From contig NZ_JAVRHV010000001.1 in NCBI RefSeq assembly GCF_031846385.1, positions 124,001 through 188,000 on the forward strand: 64,000 nucleotides of DNA, read 5' to 3'. How positions within the stretch are numbered: the stretch's first letter is position 1; each line of letters opens with the position of its first letter. Positions 24,886 through 34,624 of the stretch are shown one piece after another. Source of the DNA: Urechidicola vernalis (GTDB lineage Bacteria; Bacteroidota; Bacteroidia; Flavobacteriales; Flavobacteriaceae). The position numbers and the translations under genes are program-made. The notes beneath the pieces were generated by a model. It saw only the letters and a list, made by a program, of their open reading frames with translations, was not told the DNA's origin and searched no databases.

Positions 24886-27090
24886 TTATTTCCCTTTTTC
24901 TACCAACTCTAGTTTAGCGACATTTGTTTTGGTAGTTAAGAATCCAAAGTTAATAGTAGCGGTTTTCTTTTCAATAGATTCAATGGTTCCAACTGTATTT
25001 CCATCAAGAATTTTTACGCGATCATTTATTTTAAAAACGTAGTCTGCTTTTGCTTTTGCAATTTTATTTGCTTCTACTTTTTTAACTTCACGCACTTTTT
25101 CAACTTTTTGTAATACTTCTTTTTCAACTTTTTTAATGACCTCTTGTTTCTTTTTAGCAACAACTTTTTGTTGCTTTTTTTCAGCCTTGGTTTTCTTTTT
25201 TGGAGGATTCTTCTTTAAATGCTTGGTACGCTCTATAGTAGCCCATTTTAAGAATTCAGCAATTAACTCTTTTTTATTATTTGTTTGGAAATACTTGTTC
25301 AATAAATCATTTGCCTTTCTACCGGAGACTAACATTTTCTGATTTCCATCATACAATTCTTGAAACTGAGATAGTTTTAATTCAATTTTAGATTGCTTAT
25401 CAGATAAACTCTCTGTTTGTTCTTTTGCCTTTGTTTGCTCTTTTTCTAGATCTTCAGTGCTTTTCTGCAATTTGTTGCGCTCTTTCTGTAATTTAGAAAT
25501 CGTTTTATCCAAGCGTATTTTTTCCCGTTCTACTTTCTTTTTAGCGCGATTTATTAAACTATATGGAATCCCGTTTTTCTGTGCTACTTCAAATGTGAAA
25601 GAACTACCGGCTTGTCCAATAAATAATTGAAACATGGGCTCTAGAGTTCGTTCATTAAACTGCATATTTGCATTGGAAACATTGTCTAGTTCATCTGCCA
25701 AAACTTTTAAGTTCGCATAATGAGTTGTTATAATTCCAAATGCTTTTTTAGCATGAAACTCTTCGAGAAAAATTTCGGCCAAAGCACCACCTAACTCCGG
25801 GTCAGATCCTGTTCCAAATTCATCAATTAAAAACAAGGTGTTCTCATTGCATCTTTTTAAAAATTGACGCATGTTTTTTAAGCGATAACTATAGGTGCTT
25901 AATTGATTTTCTATAGATTGATTGTCGCCAATATCAGTTAAGATTCTATCAAATAAGAAGACTTCACTTTTTTCGTTAACAGGAATTAGAATACCACTTT
26001 GAAGCATTACTTGCAGTAAGCCAATAGTTTTTAATGTGATACTTTTTCCACCTGCATTCGGTCCAGAAATGACAATAATTTGTTGGGTTTCATTTAAAGA
26101 AAGAGTTTGAGGAATGATTTCAATTTCCTTTTCTCGATTCTTCTCAAGAAGAATAGGGTGGTAGGCATTTATTAATGAAACTGTCTTTGTTTTTGATATT
26201 TTAGGAAGTACAGCCTTAATATCTAAAGCGTATTTGGCTTTTGCACCAATTATATCAAGTCCAACTAAATATCTTTGATAGGCAACTAATAGTACTTGAA
26301 ATGGTTTTAATTCCTCTGTAAGTTTTTTTAGAATACGTATAACTTCTTGCTTCTCTTCAAACAAAAGGTTCTCAAGTTCCCTTGCATGTTGTAGCGTTGC
26401 TTGCGGAGCAATAAATAATATACTTCCTGTCTTAGATGTTCCTAAAAGGGTTCCTTTTATTTTGCGCTTATACATAGGCTGAACAGCCAATACACGTTTA
26501 TTTTCAACAACAGATTCTCTGATATCATCAAGATAGCCAGAACTATGAAATTTATTCATGGCCTTTGTAAAGCTTGAGTCAATAAGCGCTCTAACTTCTG
26601 CAATTTCCTTGCGTATGCTCTTTAATTGCACAGATGCTTTATCATCAACTTCACCAAACGGAGTAATAACTTTTTTGATGTAATCGGCTACAATTGTAGT
26701 GTATTCAACTTCTTTCGAAAATTCGAATAGAATAGGGTAAATCTCTTTGAATTTCTTAAAAAACTTGAGAGATTCATTGGTTGTTTCTGTTGTATTAAGA
26801 ACTTTTAGAAAACCCTCAGGTACAATGTATGAGTTTTCTACATGCAACAGGCTAATCTCCTTAGAAATTTCATCAAAATAGTGATTTGGAATGCGGTTAT
26901 CGTTTTCGAATGAAGTTAAATATTCATCCGTTTTCTTCAGAGAAGACAATAATTTGGTTTTCGATTCAAAGGGTTTTATTCGAACACTGTGTTCTCTTCC
27001 CAAATCTGATATACAGAAAGATTGAACACGTTGTAAAATAGTGTCAAACTCTAAATCGTCTAAGGTTTTTTCTGAAATGCTAACTGCCAA
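24886..27090 (-). CDS. mutS2: MutS2-type ATPase lacking a recognisable Smr nuclease domain
   Basis: A 734-residue MutS2-like protein: core/lever region (1-300), Walker A ISGPNAGGKS near residue 343, Walker B FLIDEFGTGSDP, the ABC signature-like STYSYRLKN segment and a long coiled coil (about 520-600). Then comes a Lys-rich linker (about 620-680) and a KOW/SH3-like end (FKINDRVKILDGNTVGTIESI). Canonical MutS2 ends in a Smr domain with a DxH/GxG pattern; none is seen. MutS2 proteins act in recombination suppression or rescue of collided ribosomes, depending on species. Confidence 0.88.
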   Translation of the reverse strand: MAVSISEKTLDDLEFDTILQRVQSFCISDLGREHSVRIKPFESKTKLLSSLKKTDEYLTSFENDNRIPNHYFDEISKEISLLHVENSYIVPEGFLKVLNTTETTNESLKFFKKFKEIYPILFEFSKEVEYTTIVADYIKKVITPFGEVDDKASVQLKSIRKEIAEVRALIDSSFTKAMNKFHSSGYLDDIRESVVENKRVLAVQPMYKRKIKGTLLGTSKTGSILFIAPQATLQHARELENLLFEEKQEVIRILKKLTEELKPFQVLLVAYQRYLVGLDIIGAKAKYALDIKAVLPKISKTKTVSLINAYHPILLEKNREKEIEIIPQTLSLNETQQIIVISGPNAGGKSITLKTIGLLQVMLQSGILIPVNEKSEVFLFDRILTDIGDNQSIENQLSTYSYRLKNMRQFLKRCNENTLFLIDEFGTGSDPELGGALAEIFLEEFHAKKAFGIITTHYANLKVLADELDNVSNANMQFNERTLEPMFQLFIGQAGSSFTFEVAQKNGIPYSLINRAKKKVEREKIRLDKTISKLQKERNKLQKSTEDLEKEQTKAKEQTESLSDKQSKIELKLSQFQELYDGNQKMLVSGRKANDLLNKYFQTNNKKELIAEFLKWATIERTKHLKKNPPKKKTKAEKKQQKVVAKKKQEVIKKVEKEVLQKVEKVREVKKVEANKIAKAKADYVFKINDRVKILDGNTVGTIESIEKKTATINFGFLTTKTNVAKLELVEKGK

Positions 27091-27221
27091 AATTGTATTT
27101 TTGAATCGCAGACAAATGTAGTTAGAATTAATTAAATTTAATAGGGCTCAAACTTACTCAACTTGACATTTTTTTAGAGTTGTTCAGAGTTGGGAGTGAA
27201 GAAAATCTCAATCAAATAATT

Positions 27222-27887
27222 ATGAACAAAGACATACACCCTAGTTGGCAAATAGTATTGAAAGATGAATTTGAGAAATCATATTTTAATGATTTGACCG
27301 AATTTATTTCGAAAGAGTATGAAACTTCTATTTGCTATCCGCCTTTTAAAGAAATTTTTGCTGCGTTTGAAGCAGCCACTTTCTATAAAACAAAAGTAGT
27401 CATAATTGGTCAGGACCCATACCATGTAGCAGGACAAGCACACGGTTTGTGTTTTTCCGTTAATGATGGAATTACATTTCCGCCATCGTTAAAAAATATT
27501 TATAGGGAATTAGAAATGGACGTACAAAAACCGTATCCTATTAGTGGTAATTTAAGGCATTGGGCAGATCAGGGTATTTTGTTATTAAATGCAGCACTTA
27601 CTGTAGAATCGGGTAACGCTGGTAGTCACCAAAAGAAAGGGTGGGAGACTTTTACCGATGCTGTTATTCAGAAAATATCTGATCAAAAAGAAAATGTTGT
27701 ATTTCTCTTATGGGGAGGATATGCTAAGAAAAAAGGAAAGAAAATAGACAGGACTAAACATTTAGTACTAGAAACAGGACATCCATCACCATTAAGTGCT
27801 AATAGAGGATTCTGGTTTGGAAATAAACATTTTTCTAAGACGAATGCTTATTTAAAGTCCAATGGGTTAAAAGAAGTAAATTGGTAA
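27222..27887 (+). CDS. ung: Uracil-DNA glycosylase
   Basis: A 221-residue family 1 UDG. Catalytic motif IGQDPYHVAGQAHGLCFSV (water-activating Asp) and the leucine loop GHPSPLSANRGFWF are intact. It removes uracil from DNA in base excision repair. The frame is open from a TTG at 27180, but the ATG at 27222 (MNKDIHPSW) gives the normal family N-terminus. Divergent from mutS2. Confidence 0.96.
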   Translation: MNKDIHPSWQIVLKDEFEKSYFNDLTEFISKEYETSICYPPFKEIFAAFEAATFYKTKVVIIGQDPYHVAGQAHGLCFSVNDGITFPPSLKNIYRELEMDVQKPYPISGNLRHWADQGILLLNAALTVESGNAGSHQKKGWETFTDAVIQKISDQKENVVFLLWGGYAKKKGKKIDRTKHLVLETGHPSPLSANRGFWFGNKHFSKTNAYLKSNGLKEVNW

Positions 27888-27897
27888 TGCTACTTTT

Positions 27898-28959
27898 TTA
27901 CATCTGAACATCATATTGTTGAGGGAATTGATCTGGGATGCTTTCATTTTCTTCACCCATTAACTGTCTTAAGTCTATTTCAATCCCTCTAGATATTGTA
28001 GAAATAGGAACATCATTCGCAGTTCCTTCAAATGGGTTTTCACCAACCGTTCCAATTCGCATCATGGTATGAAATATCCATGAAACAATACCGCAAAAAG
28101 GAATTGCTGCCCAAATGAAATATTGGCCAATTTCTGGAAATCTAGACGTCATTTTTCTACCTATTTCAGCAAATTCTGGAACCAACCCAAATGGAATCAA
28201 TATCAAAAACATCCAAACAAAATAATAAGAAAGCGTAGCATATTGTCTTGGGTAAGGGAAATTTTTAATGCGTTCTGACTTTCCTTGTAATGTGAAAAAC
28301 TCTTCTAATAAATTTTCCAATTCTAAAAAAGAAAATTCCCAAATCAAGCCTTTTTCTTTTAACTTTCTAAGATGCGTTGATTGTAAATATAAACAAGCGG
28401 CAGCTTTGTTTTTCTTACTCAATACATATTTTAGCTCCTCATCACTTAAATAATTAGAGAGTTCTTTGCTTTGCTCTTGAACTACCTCTGGTATACAAAT
28501 GGCATCAGACCATTCCTTATTGGTTCTATGCTGACTAAATACTTCCCAAGTTCTAGGTTCTCTCATAGCGTATCGTAATGAAGTTATCCAGCCAATATGA
28601 CGATAAATAAGGGCTTTAATGTGCTTATCTAATTCCTCCTGGTTTACTTTATCGCTAGCATATTCATTGGTAACCATATCCTTTACTTTCATTCCCCAAG
28701 TACGTGAAGAATTTACAATACCTCCCCAAATTTTGCGAGCCTCCCAAATTCGTCCATAGGCTGCACTATTCTGAAAACCAATTATAAATGCTACCGCAGT
28801 ACCTACCAATGCTACCGGAGTCCAAGGAACATGTAAAAAAGAAAATTCTAATACGTGAAATAGGATTACAACAATGGCAGTATGGGCTAGAAAAGACGCA
28901 GTTTCCCAACGAGTCCATTTTACCATGTCTTTAATAGAATATTTTTTCTTGGTAAGCAT
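27898..28959 (-). CDS. Bestrophin family anion channel-like protein
   Basis: A 353-residue UPF0187/bestrophin protein: four hydrophobic segments (about 23-60 and 235-290), the GFQNSAAYGRIWEARKIWG segment and the C-terminal ENPFEGTANDVPISTISRGIEIDL motif. Bacterial bestrophins form pentameric ion channels. The 252-residue bestrophin-like protein at 20827 is a second, more divergent relative in this window. Confidence 0.9.
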   Translation of the reverse strand: MLTKKKYSIKDMVKWTRWETASFLAHTAIVVILFHVLEFSFLHVPWTPVALVGTAVAFIIGFQNSAAYGRIWEARKIWGGIVNSSRTWGMKVKDMVTNEYASDKVNQEELDKHIKALIYRHIGWITSLRYAMREPRTWEVFSQHRTNKEWSDAICIPEVVQEQSKELSNYLSDEELKYVLSKKNKAAACLYLQSTHLRKLKEKGLIWEFSFLELENLLEEFFTLQGKSERIKNFPYPRQYATLSYYFVWMFLILIPFGLVPEFAEIGRKMTSRFPEIGQYFIWAAIPFCGIVSWIFHTMMRIGTVGENPFEGTANDVPISTISRGIEIDLRQLMGEENESIPDQFPQQYDVQM

Positions 28960-29002
28960 ATGTTATATTTTTTAAATTTTGATAAAGTATTTAGAATTTG
29001 AA

Positions 29003-30136
29003 TTATTGATTGTCAAGTTTTGATGTCATTTCTTTATATTTCTGGTTTAGTCCAGTTTTTGCATATAATTGACGTAAACTATTCATTGTATTAACATCTT
29101 TAGGTCTTAGATGAAATGCTTTTTCTAATGGTATAATTGCTTTTTTAAAAATTAAAACCGCTTCATTCTTAATTTGATCATATTCATTATCATCATCAAT
29201 TTCTCTAGCCTCGTTCATTTTATCTATACCTAGGTTAAAGTATAAAGTCCCTAAATTGTAATAGGCGTTAAAGTAATTAGGGTCCAAATCAGCCGCTTTT
29301 TGATAATTTTGAATCGCCTTATCGACGTAATTTAATTGGCTTAAAAGTGTTCCGTTAGTAAAAGCTAATTGTGCGTTTTTCGGATCATTTTCTAGCGCCA
29401 AAGAAACAACAGTGAGTGCGCTTTCAGTATCATTTTTAGTCAAATAGTAGTTTAATTCGGTTATTAATAGTGATTGATTTTTTGGAAATTGAATTCTACA
29501 TTGTTTAACAATTTCGTGAGCCTCTTCATCTTTCTCCTGCTTTTTTAAACTGTTGACTATTGCATTGCAAGATGTTTCTGCCTTGTAATTGATCGATATT
29601 AATTTTTCGTAATAATTTATTGCGCGATCGAATTTTTTAAGACGTTCATATGTTAATGCTGTGTTGTAAATGGCGATAGAATCAGTTTGATTAAAATATT
29701 TAGATGCCTCCAAACTTGCTTCAAATTTTTGTGCAGATACCATATAATTTTTTTCATTAAAATATTGAATACCTGAATTTAGAAGCATTTTTTGAAGTAG
29801 CTTTATATTTTTTTCGATGCGAACTGTGTTGATTTTTTTCGTGTCTAGGTTCATTGTATTTAGATAGCCTTTTAACGACTTTATACCTGGGTTTTGATCT
29901 AAATTTTTAAAGTGATTTTCATTGGAAGTTGAAATTCGATAATAAACATCGCCATAATACATCCATGTTTTGGCTAGATTTTTAGTAGTTTCATGTAGGA
30001 CTGCTGCATCAATTTCCAGTTGTGCTTTGTCTAATTTGTTCTTTTTTATATATGCAGAAGTATTGGATATATTTTTTTTTTGTGAAAAACAAAATGAATT
30101 TATTATAAAGAAAATGAAAATAAGTCTTTTGTTCAT
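29003..30136 (-). CDS. Secreted tetratricopeptide repeat protein
   Basis: A 377-residue protein with a short signal peptide (LIFIFFIINSFCFS) and at least four to five TPR units, clearest at NPKNAQLAFTNGTLLSQLNY and DPNYFNAYYNLGTLYFNLG. TPRs mediate protein contacts; in Bacteroidota such proteins are often periplasmic. No catalytic motif is seen and neighbours give no clue. Confidence 0.82.
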   Translation of the reverse strand: MNKRLIFIFFIINSFCFSQKKNISNTSAYIKKNKLDKAQLEIDAAVLHETTKNLAKTWMYYGDVYYRISTSNENHFKNLDQNPGIKSLKGYLNTMNLDTKKINTVRIEKNIKLLQKMLLNSGIQYFNEKNYMVSAQKFEASLEASKYFNQTDSIAIYNTALTYERLKKFDRAINYYEKLISINYKAETSCNAIVNSLKKQEKDEEAHEIVKQCRIQFPKNQSLLITELNYYLTKNDTESALTVVSLALENDPKNAQLAFTNGTLLSQLNYVDKAIQNYQKAADLDPNYFNAYYNLGTLYFNLGIDKMNEAREIDDDNEYDQIKNEAVLIFKKAIIPLEKAFHLRPKDVNTMNSLRQLYAKTGLNQKYKEMTSKLDNQ

Positions 30137-30196
30137 GTATACAATTTTAATTAATTGCTATAAAAATACAATTTAAATTTTTAGAGTGATAGGCGG

Positions 30197-30204
30197 TATT
30201 TTTG
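30197..30204 (+). promoter_or_regulatory. Candidate -7 element of the VanX-like gene
   Basis: TATTTTTG, exact TAnnTTTG match, 13 bp before the ATG at 30217; this implies a very short leader. Confidence 0.4.
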
Positions 30205-30216
30205 TATTTTCACATT

Positions 30217-30882
30217 ATGAGAAAAATTGTTTTCAGTATGCTAACATTCTGTTTTGTTAGTTCATTTGGTCAATTGCAAGATGGTTTTGTTTATGTAAAA
30301 GAGGCAATTCCATCTGTAAAGGTTGATTTGCGTTATTTTTCTTCAAATAATTTTGTAGGTGATACCATTAGAGGCTACAACTCTGATAAATTAATTCTTT
30401 CGGAAAAAGCAACTGAAGCGTTAAAAAGTGTTCAGTTGGAATTAAATATAAAAGGATTGGGGTTAATAGTTTTTGATGCGTATAGACCGCAGCGAGCTGT
30501 GAATCATTTTGCCGAATGGGCATTGAAATTGAATGACACATTAATGAAAAAGCAGTTTTATCCAAGTGTTAGAAAATCGAATCTTTTTGAGGAAGGATAT
30601 ATAGCTTATAAATCCGGACATACGAGAGGAAGTACTGTTGATATTACATTAATCGATTTAAAAACAGGAAAAGAAATAGATATGGGTTCTCCTTGGGATT
30701 TTTTTGGAGTGGAATCTTGGATTGAAAATAAAAGACTTACGCCTAAGCAAAAAAAGAATCGTAAGCAATTGCAAAAAGTAATGTTAAAACATAATTTTAA
30801 AAAATACGATAAGGAATGGTGGCATTTTACGTTAAAGGAAGAGCCTTTTCCAGATACCTATTTTGACTTTGAAATAAAATAA
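30217..30882 (+). CDS. D-alanyl-D-alanine dipeptidase-like M15 metallopeptidase (VanX/DdpX type)
   Basis: A 221-residue secreted protein; the ATG at 30217 starts a signal peptide (MRKIVFSMLTFCFVSSFGQ), while the frame extends to a TTG at 30202. Zinc motif SGHTRGSTVDITLID (SxHxxGxAxD) and EWWHF are present, along with the FDAYRPQRAV segment. The family cleaves D-Ala-D-Ala dipeptide; here a role in peptidoglycan turnover is more likely than vancomycin resistance, since vanH/vanA are absent. The convergent GNAT gene abuts it with no spacer. Confidence 0.9.
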   Translation: MRKIVFSMLTFCFVSSFGQLQDGFVYVKEAIPSVKVDLRYFSSNNFVGDTIRGYNSDKLILSEKATEALKSVQLELNIKGLGLIVFDAYRPQRAVNHFAEWALKLNDTLMKKQFYPSVRKSNLFEEGYIAYKSGHTRGSTVDITLIDLKTGKEIDMGSPWDFFGVESWIENKRLTPKQKKNRKQLQKVMLKHNFKKYDKEWWHFTLKEEPFPDTYFDFEIK

Positions 30883-31356
30883 CTACTTAGATTTCTCAAA
30901 ATACATCATTGCAACATTGTTATGGGCGTTATTAATTTGACCCTTTTTCCATCCATTTTTAAGATAAAATTTTGTTGCGATTTCATTATTGGCAAACGAT
31001 TGTAATTTTATAGTATCGTTCTTTTTAAACAAGATTTTTTCAACTGCGGCTAGCATATAAGAGCCCATTCCAGCGCGATGTGCATCTTCGTCTACCATCA
31101 TTATATGAATAAAATCATCAAAATATATAATAAATCCATTGATTTCTTCATTCATTTCTAGAACGTATAAGTCGTTTGCGTGTTTAACAATTTCTCGTTT
31201 CAATTCTCCACTATTTACATACCAGTCTACATTATGATCGCCAAGAAATGGGCGATAAAAAGTACTGAAAGTTTTATTAGCCAAAGACACAATTATTTTT
31301 AATTCTGCTCTATGTGCTTTTCGAAGTTTTTTAGTGTCGTTAATAGTTGATGTCAT
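30883..31356 (-). CDS. GNAT family N-acetyltransferase
   Basis: A 157-residue GNAT with the acetyl-CoA pyrophosphate loop in AHRAGMGSYML (Q/RxxGxG/A) and a FYLKNGW motif near the end. It transfers acetyl from acetyl-CoA to an unknown amine. It shares its 3' boundary with the convergent VanX-like gene. Confidence 0.85.
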   Translation of the reverse strand: MTSTINDTKKLRKAHRAELKIIVSLANKTFSTFYRPFLGDHNVDWYVNSGELKREIVKHANDLYVLEMNEEINGFIIYFDDFIHIMMVDEDAHRAGMGSYMLAAVEKILFKKNDTIKLQSFANNEIATKFYLKNGWKKGQINNAHNNVAMMYFEKSK

Positions 31357-31464
31357 AGCATATCAATATTAGGGTTCGTTTACAATGTACAATTTTTTTG
31401 CGAAATCACGAATATTTACATGCTATCAAAATGGTAAGATATGAACGAGTTATTAAGAAATTAC

Positions 31465-31683
31465 TTAATCTATTGATTTTAAATAAAGGTCTTCTACTTT
31501 TTTCCGAGCCCAAGGTGTACGACGTAAAAATTTTAAACTCGATTTAATAGTAGGGTTGCTTCTAAAACAATTGATTTTAATTTGATTGCCTAATTCCTCC
31601 CAACCATAATAAGAAACCAAATACTGAAGTATTTCAGATAGTTTTACACCATGTAATGGATTATTTGGTTGCTCTTGTTGCAT
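31465..31683 (-). CDS. VF530 family DNA-binding protein (DUF2132)
   Basis: A 72-residue protein matching the compact VF530 family: NPLHGVKLSEILQYLV, YYGWEELG, INCFRSNPTIKSSLKFLRRTPWARKKVEDLY (given in parts). Family members have a small helical fold and were proposed to bind DNA. It starts 5 bp after the prfC stop and is probably cotranscribed with it. Confidence 0.9.
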   Translation of the reverse strand: MQQEQPNNPLHGVKLSEILQYLVSYYGWEELGNQIKINCFRSNPTIKSSLKFLRRTPWARKKVEDLYLKSID

Positions 31684-31688
31684 AATTT

Positions 31689-33278
31689 TTATTTAAACTC
31701 ACTCGTGAAGTGCAATTTCACAGAAGGGTATTTGCTTTGCGTCATCTGAATTGTAAACGCTGAGTCTGCAAAGAATACCAGTTGTCCTTGTTTATCCTTC
31801 GCTAAATAACGTTGCTTGGTGCGCTTAAAATCCTTGTATTCGTCATTCTTGGCGTCTTCTGGATCTACCCAACAAACCTTATGCATAGGTAAGTTTTCAT
31901 AAGTACATTTGGCACCATACTCATGTTCTAATCGATATTGAATCACCTCATATTGCAATGCTCCAACAGTACCAATTACTTTTCGACCATTCATTTCTAA
32001 TGTAAACAATTGCGCTACACCTTCGTCCATTAATTGTATCAATCCTTTTTGTAATTGTTTAGATTTCATTGGATCGGCGTTGTTTACATATCTAAAATGT
32101 TCTGGAGAGAAACTTGGAATCCCTTTAAAGTTTAAATTTTCTCCTTCCGTCAATGTATCTCCAATTTTAAAATTGCCGGTATCATGTAAACCAACAATAT
32201 CTCCTGGGAATGATTCTTCCACAATTTCTTTTTTCTCTGCAAAGAAAGCATTGGGACTTGAGAATTTCATCTTTTTACCGTTACGCACGTGTAAATAAGG
32301 TGCGTTTCTTTTAAACGTTCCAGAAACAATCTTAACAAACGCTAGACGATCTCTGTGTTTAGGATCCATATTGGCGTGGATTTTAAATACAAACCCTGTT
32401 AATTTATCTTCTTTAGAATCTACCAAACGCTCTTCAGACATTTTAGGCTGTGGAGTAGGAGCAATTTCGGTGAAACAATCTAGTAATTCTTTTACCCCAA
32501 AGTTGTTTAAGGCAGATCCAAAAAAGACAGGTTGTAAAGCTCCGTTTAAGTATTCTTCTTTATCAAACTTAGGATAAACTTCATATACTAATTCTAATTC
32601 TTCTCTCAACGTTTCTGCGGCATCTTCACCAACGATTCTATCCAATTCAGGATCATCTAAGTCACTAAACTCAACTCCTTCAGAAATGGTCTGTTTATTT
32701 TCTTCTGAAAAAAGATTCAATTTCTTTCCCCAAATATTGTAGATACCTTTAAAATCGTACCCCATACCAATAGGGAAACTTAAAGGTGTAACTTTCAATC
32801 CTAATTTTTGCTCTACTTCATCTAGTAAGTCAAAAGCATCTTTTCCTTCTCTATCTAATTTGTTGATAAAAACAATAATTGGAATATTACGCATTCTACA
32901 AACTTCGACCAATTTTTCAGTTTGTGCTTCAACTCCTTTTGCAACATCTATCACAACAATTACACTGTCTACAGCTGTTAATGTTCTAAAAGTATCTTCT
33001 GCAAAATCCTTATGTCCAGGCGTATCAAGAATATTAATTTTTTTATCCTTGTAAATAAAGGCTAATACGGAAGTTGCTACAGAAATACCACGCTGACGTT
33101 CAATTTCCATAAAATCAGAAGTTGCTCCCTTTTTGATTTTATTGCTTTTTACGGCACCAGCTTCTTGAATTGCACCTCCAAAAAGCAGTAACTTTTCAGT
33201 CAATGTTGTTTTACCTGCATCGGGGTGAGAAATAATTCCAAAGGTTCGTCTACGTTGTAATTCGTCTAAAAATTCCAT
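31689..33278 (-). CDS. prfC: Peptide chain release factor 3
   Basis: A 529-residue translational GTPase. G1 is SHPDAGKTTLTE, the switch region has RGISV, G3 is DTPGHKDFAEDT and G4 is NKLD, with RF3-specific C-terminal QLFTLEMNGRKVIGTVGALQYEV. It recycles RF1/RF2 from terminated ribosomes. Full length compared with E. coli PrfC. Confidence 0.97.
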   Translation of the reverse strand: MEFLDELQRRRTFGIISHPDAGKTTLTEKLLLFGGAIQEAGAVKSNKIKKGATSDFMEIERQRGISVATSVLAFIYKDKKINILDTPGHKDFAEDTFRTLTAVDSVIVVIDVAKGVEAQTEKLVEVCRMRNIPIIVFINKLDREGKDAFDLLDEVEQKLGLKVTPLSFPIGMGYDFKGIYNIWGKKLNLFSEENKQTISEGVEFSDLDDPELDRIVGEDAAETLREELELVYEVYPKFDKEEYLNGALQPVFFGSALNNFGVKELLDCFTEIAPTPQPKMSEERLVDSKEDKLTGFVFKIHANMDPKHRDRLAFVKIVSGTFKRNAPYLHVRNGKKMKFSSPNAFFAEKKEIVEESFPGDIVGLHDTGNFKIGDTLTEGENLNFKGIPSFSPEHFRYVNNADPMKSKQLQKGLIQLMDEGVAQLFTLEMNGRKVIGTVGALQYEVIQYRLEHEYGAKCTYENLPMHKVCWVDPEDAKNDEYKDFKRTKQRYLAKDKQGQLVFFADSAFTIQMTQSKYPSVKLHFTSEFK

Positions 33279-33321
33279 TCTTAAAAATTAGTTGGCAAAT
33301 ATACCGTTATAACGGCAATTT

Positions 33322-34005
33322 TCAATCTATTATCTCAACTTTCATATACACGTCAACTTTAGGCCATTCGTCTAATCCTGCATCTAAATTTGCAATTTTA
33401 TCCATTACAGAAAACCCTGAATAAACTTCTCCAAAAACGGTATGTTCCATATCTAAATGATGACCTCCATTCTTGTTTTGGATGATATAAAATTCAAAAG
33501 GACTTGATAACTTATTTGGGTTTCTCTCCCAATCTCTGGCAGCCGCTAATGCTCCGTATTTGTGCTTTCTATGTTTTTTAAATTCAGGAGGCAATAAATA
33601 GTTTCCATAATTATATCGAATTCTGCGTGTATCCATATTATCTGAATTCCCTCCTTGGATTACAAAATTTGGAGCTACTCTGTAAAACACGGTTGTATTA
33701 AAATAACGGATTTTAGTCAAAAAGATGAAATTTGCTCGATGTATTGGAGTGTCTTCATACAATCTAATTTTAATGTCCCCAAACTTGGTAGAAATCTTCA
33801 CTTTTGTCTCCTTGTTCATTGGCCCGTAGGTTTCAAAAAAAGGAACAACGTTGTGATGTTTTAAACTATCCCATCTTTTTTCTACAACTTCTTCATTTAT
33901 GGTTTCTTCAATTTGAATTATTGGGTTAGCCTTCTTTTTTACAGGCTTACTACATGATATTGCAAAAATTGCAAATAAACTTAACAATGCATAAATTGAT
34001 TTCAT
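33322..34005 (-). CDS. Cyclophilin-type peptidyl-prolyl isomerase, lipoprotein
   Basis: A 227-residue protein with lipobox AISCSK (Cys18) and a cyclophilin domain from about residue 65 (VKISTKFGDIKIRLYED, FYRVAPNFVIQGG, HTVFGEVYSGFSVMDKIA). The active-site FYRVAP...QGG segment is present; the family GGFxxGF and loop regions are reduced. It should catalyse proline isomerisation in the periplasm. Divergent from idi. Confidence 0.88.
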   Translation of the reverse strand: MKSIYALLSLFAIFAISCSKPVKKKANPIIQIEETINEEVVEKRWDSLKHHNVVPFFETYGPMNKETKVKISTKFGDIKIRLYEDTPIHRANFIFLTKIRYFNTTVFYRVAPNFVIQGGNSDNMDTRRIRYNYGNYLLPPEFKKHRKHKYGALAAARDWERNPNKLSSPFEFYIIQNKNGGHHLDMEHTVFGEVYSGFSVMDKIANLDAGLDEWPKVDVYMKVEIID

Positions 34006-34108
34006 AAGAAACTAAACAAGAATTATTTTGAAAAGCAAAGATAAATTATTCGACCAATTCTTTGTAATTTCACGTCCTCTAAAAAAGAATATATTTAATT
34101 TACAGTAG

Positions 34109-34624
34109 ATGCAAGAGCAAGTAATTTTAGTAAACGAAAAGGACGAGCAAATAGGCTTGATGGAGAAGATGGAAGCTCATGAAAAAGCGTTGTTGCATAG
34201 AGCGTTTTCAGTGTTTACATTTAATAAGAAAGGTGAATTGTTGTTGCAACAAAGAGCAGCAAGTAAATATCATTCGCCGTTGTTATGGACAAACACATGT
34301 TGCAGTCATCAACGAGATGGAGAAAGTAATATTGAAGCAGGTAAGCGCAGATTGCGTGAGGAGATGGGATTTGTTTGTGAATTAAAAGAGTTATTTTCTT
34401 TTATTTACAAAGCACCATTTGATAATGGCTTAACAGAGCATGAATTAGATCATGTGATGGTAGGAAGTTATGAAAATGATCCTGTAATAAACAGAGACGA
34501 AGTAGAAGCGTTTAAATGGATGACTGTTGATCACGTGAAAAATGACATGGAATTGCATCCAGAAACGTATACGGCATGGTTTAAAATTATATTTCAAAAA
34601 TACTATTCACATATTCGAAATTAA
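34109..34624 (+). CDS. idi: Isopentenyl-diphosphate delta-isomerase, type I
   Basis: A 171-residue Nudix-fold IPP isomerase with catalytic Cys in TNTCCSH, HRAFSVFTF, the Nudix-like RRLREEMGF and active-site Glu in TEHELDHV. It interconverts IPP and DMAPP for isoprenoid synthesis. Its stop overlaps the queD-like start by 1 bp (TAATG). Confidence 0.95.
   Translation: MQEQVILVNEKDEQIGLMEKMEAHEKALLHRAFSVFTFNKKGELLLQQRAASKYHSPLLWTNTCCSHQRDGESNIEAGKRRLREEMGFVCELKELFSFIYKAPFDNGLTEHELDHVMVGSYENDPVINRDEVEAFKWMTVDHVKNDMELHPETYTAWFKIIFQKYYSHIRN

Noticed and set aside
30217..30882. Vancomycin resistance determinant (vanX)
   Set aside because: The family matches, but vanH, vanA and vanRS are absent and the protein has a signal peptide; cell wall turnover is more likely.
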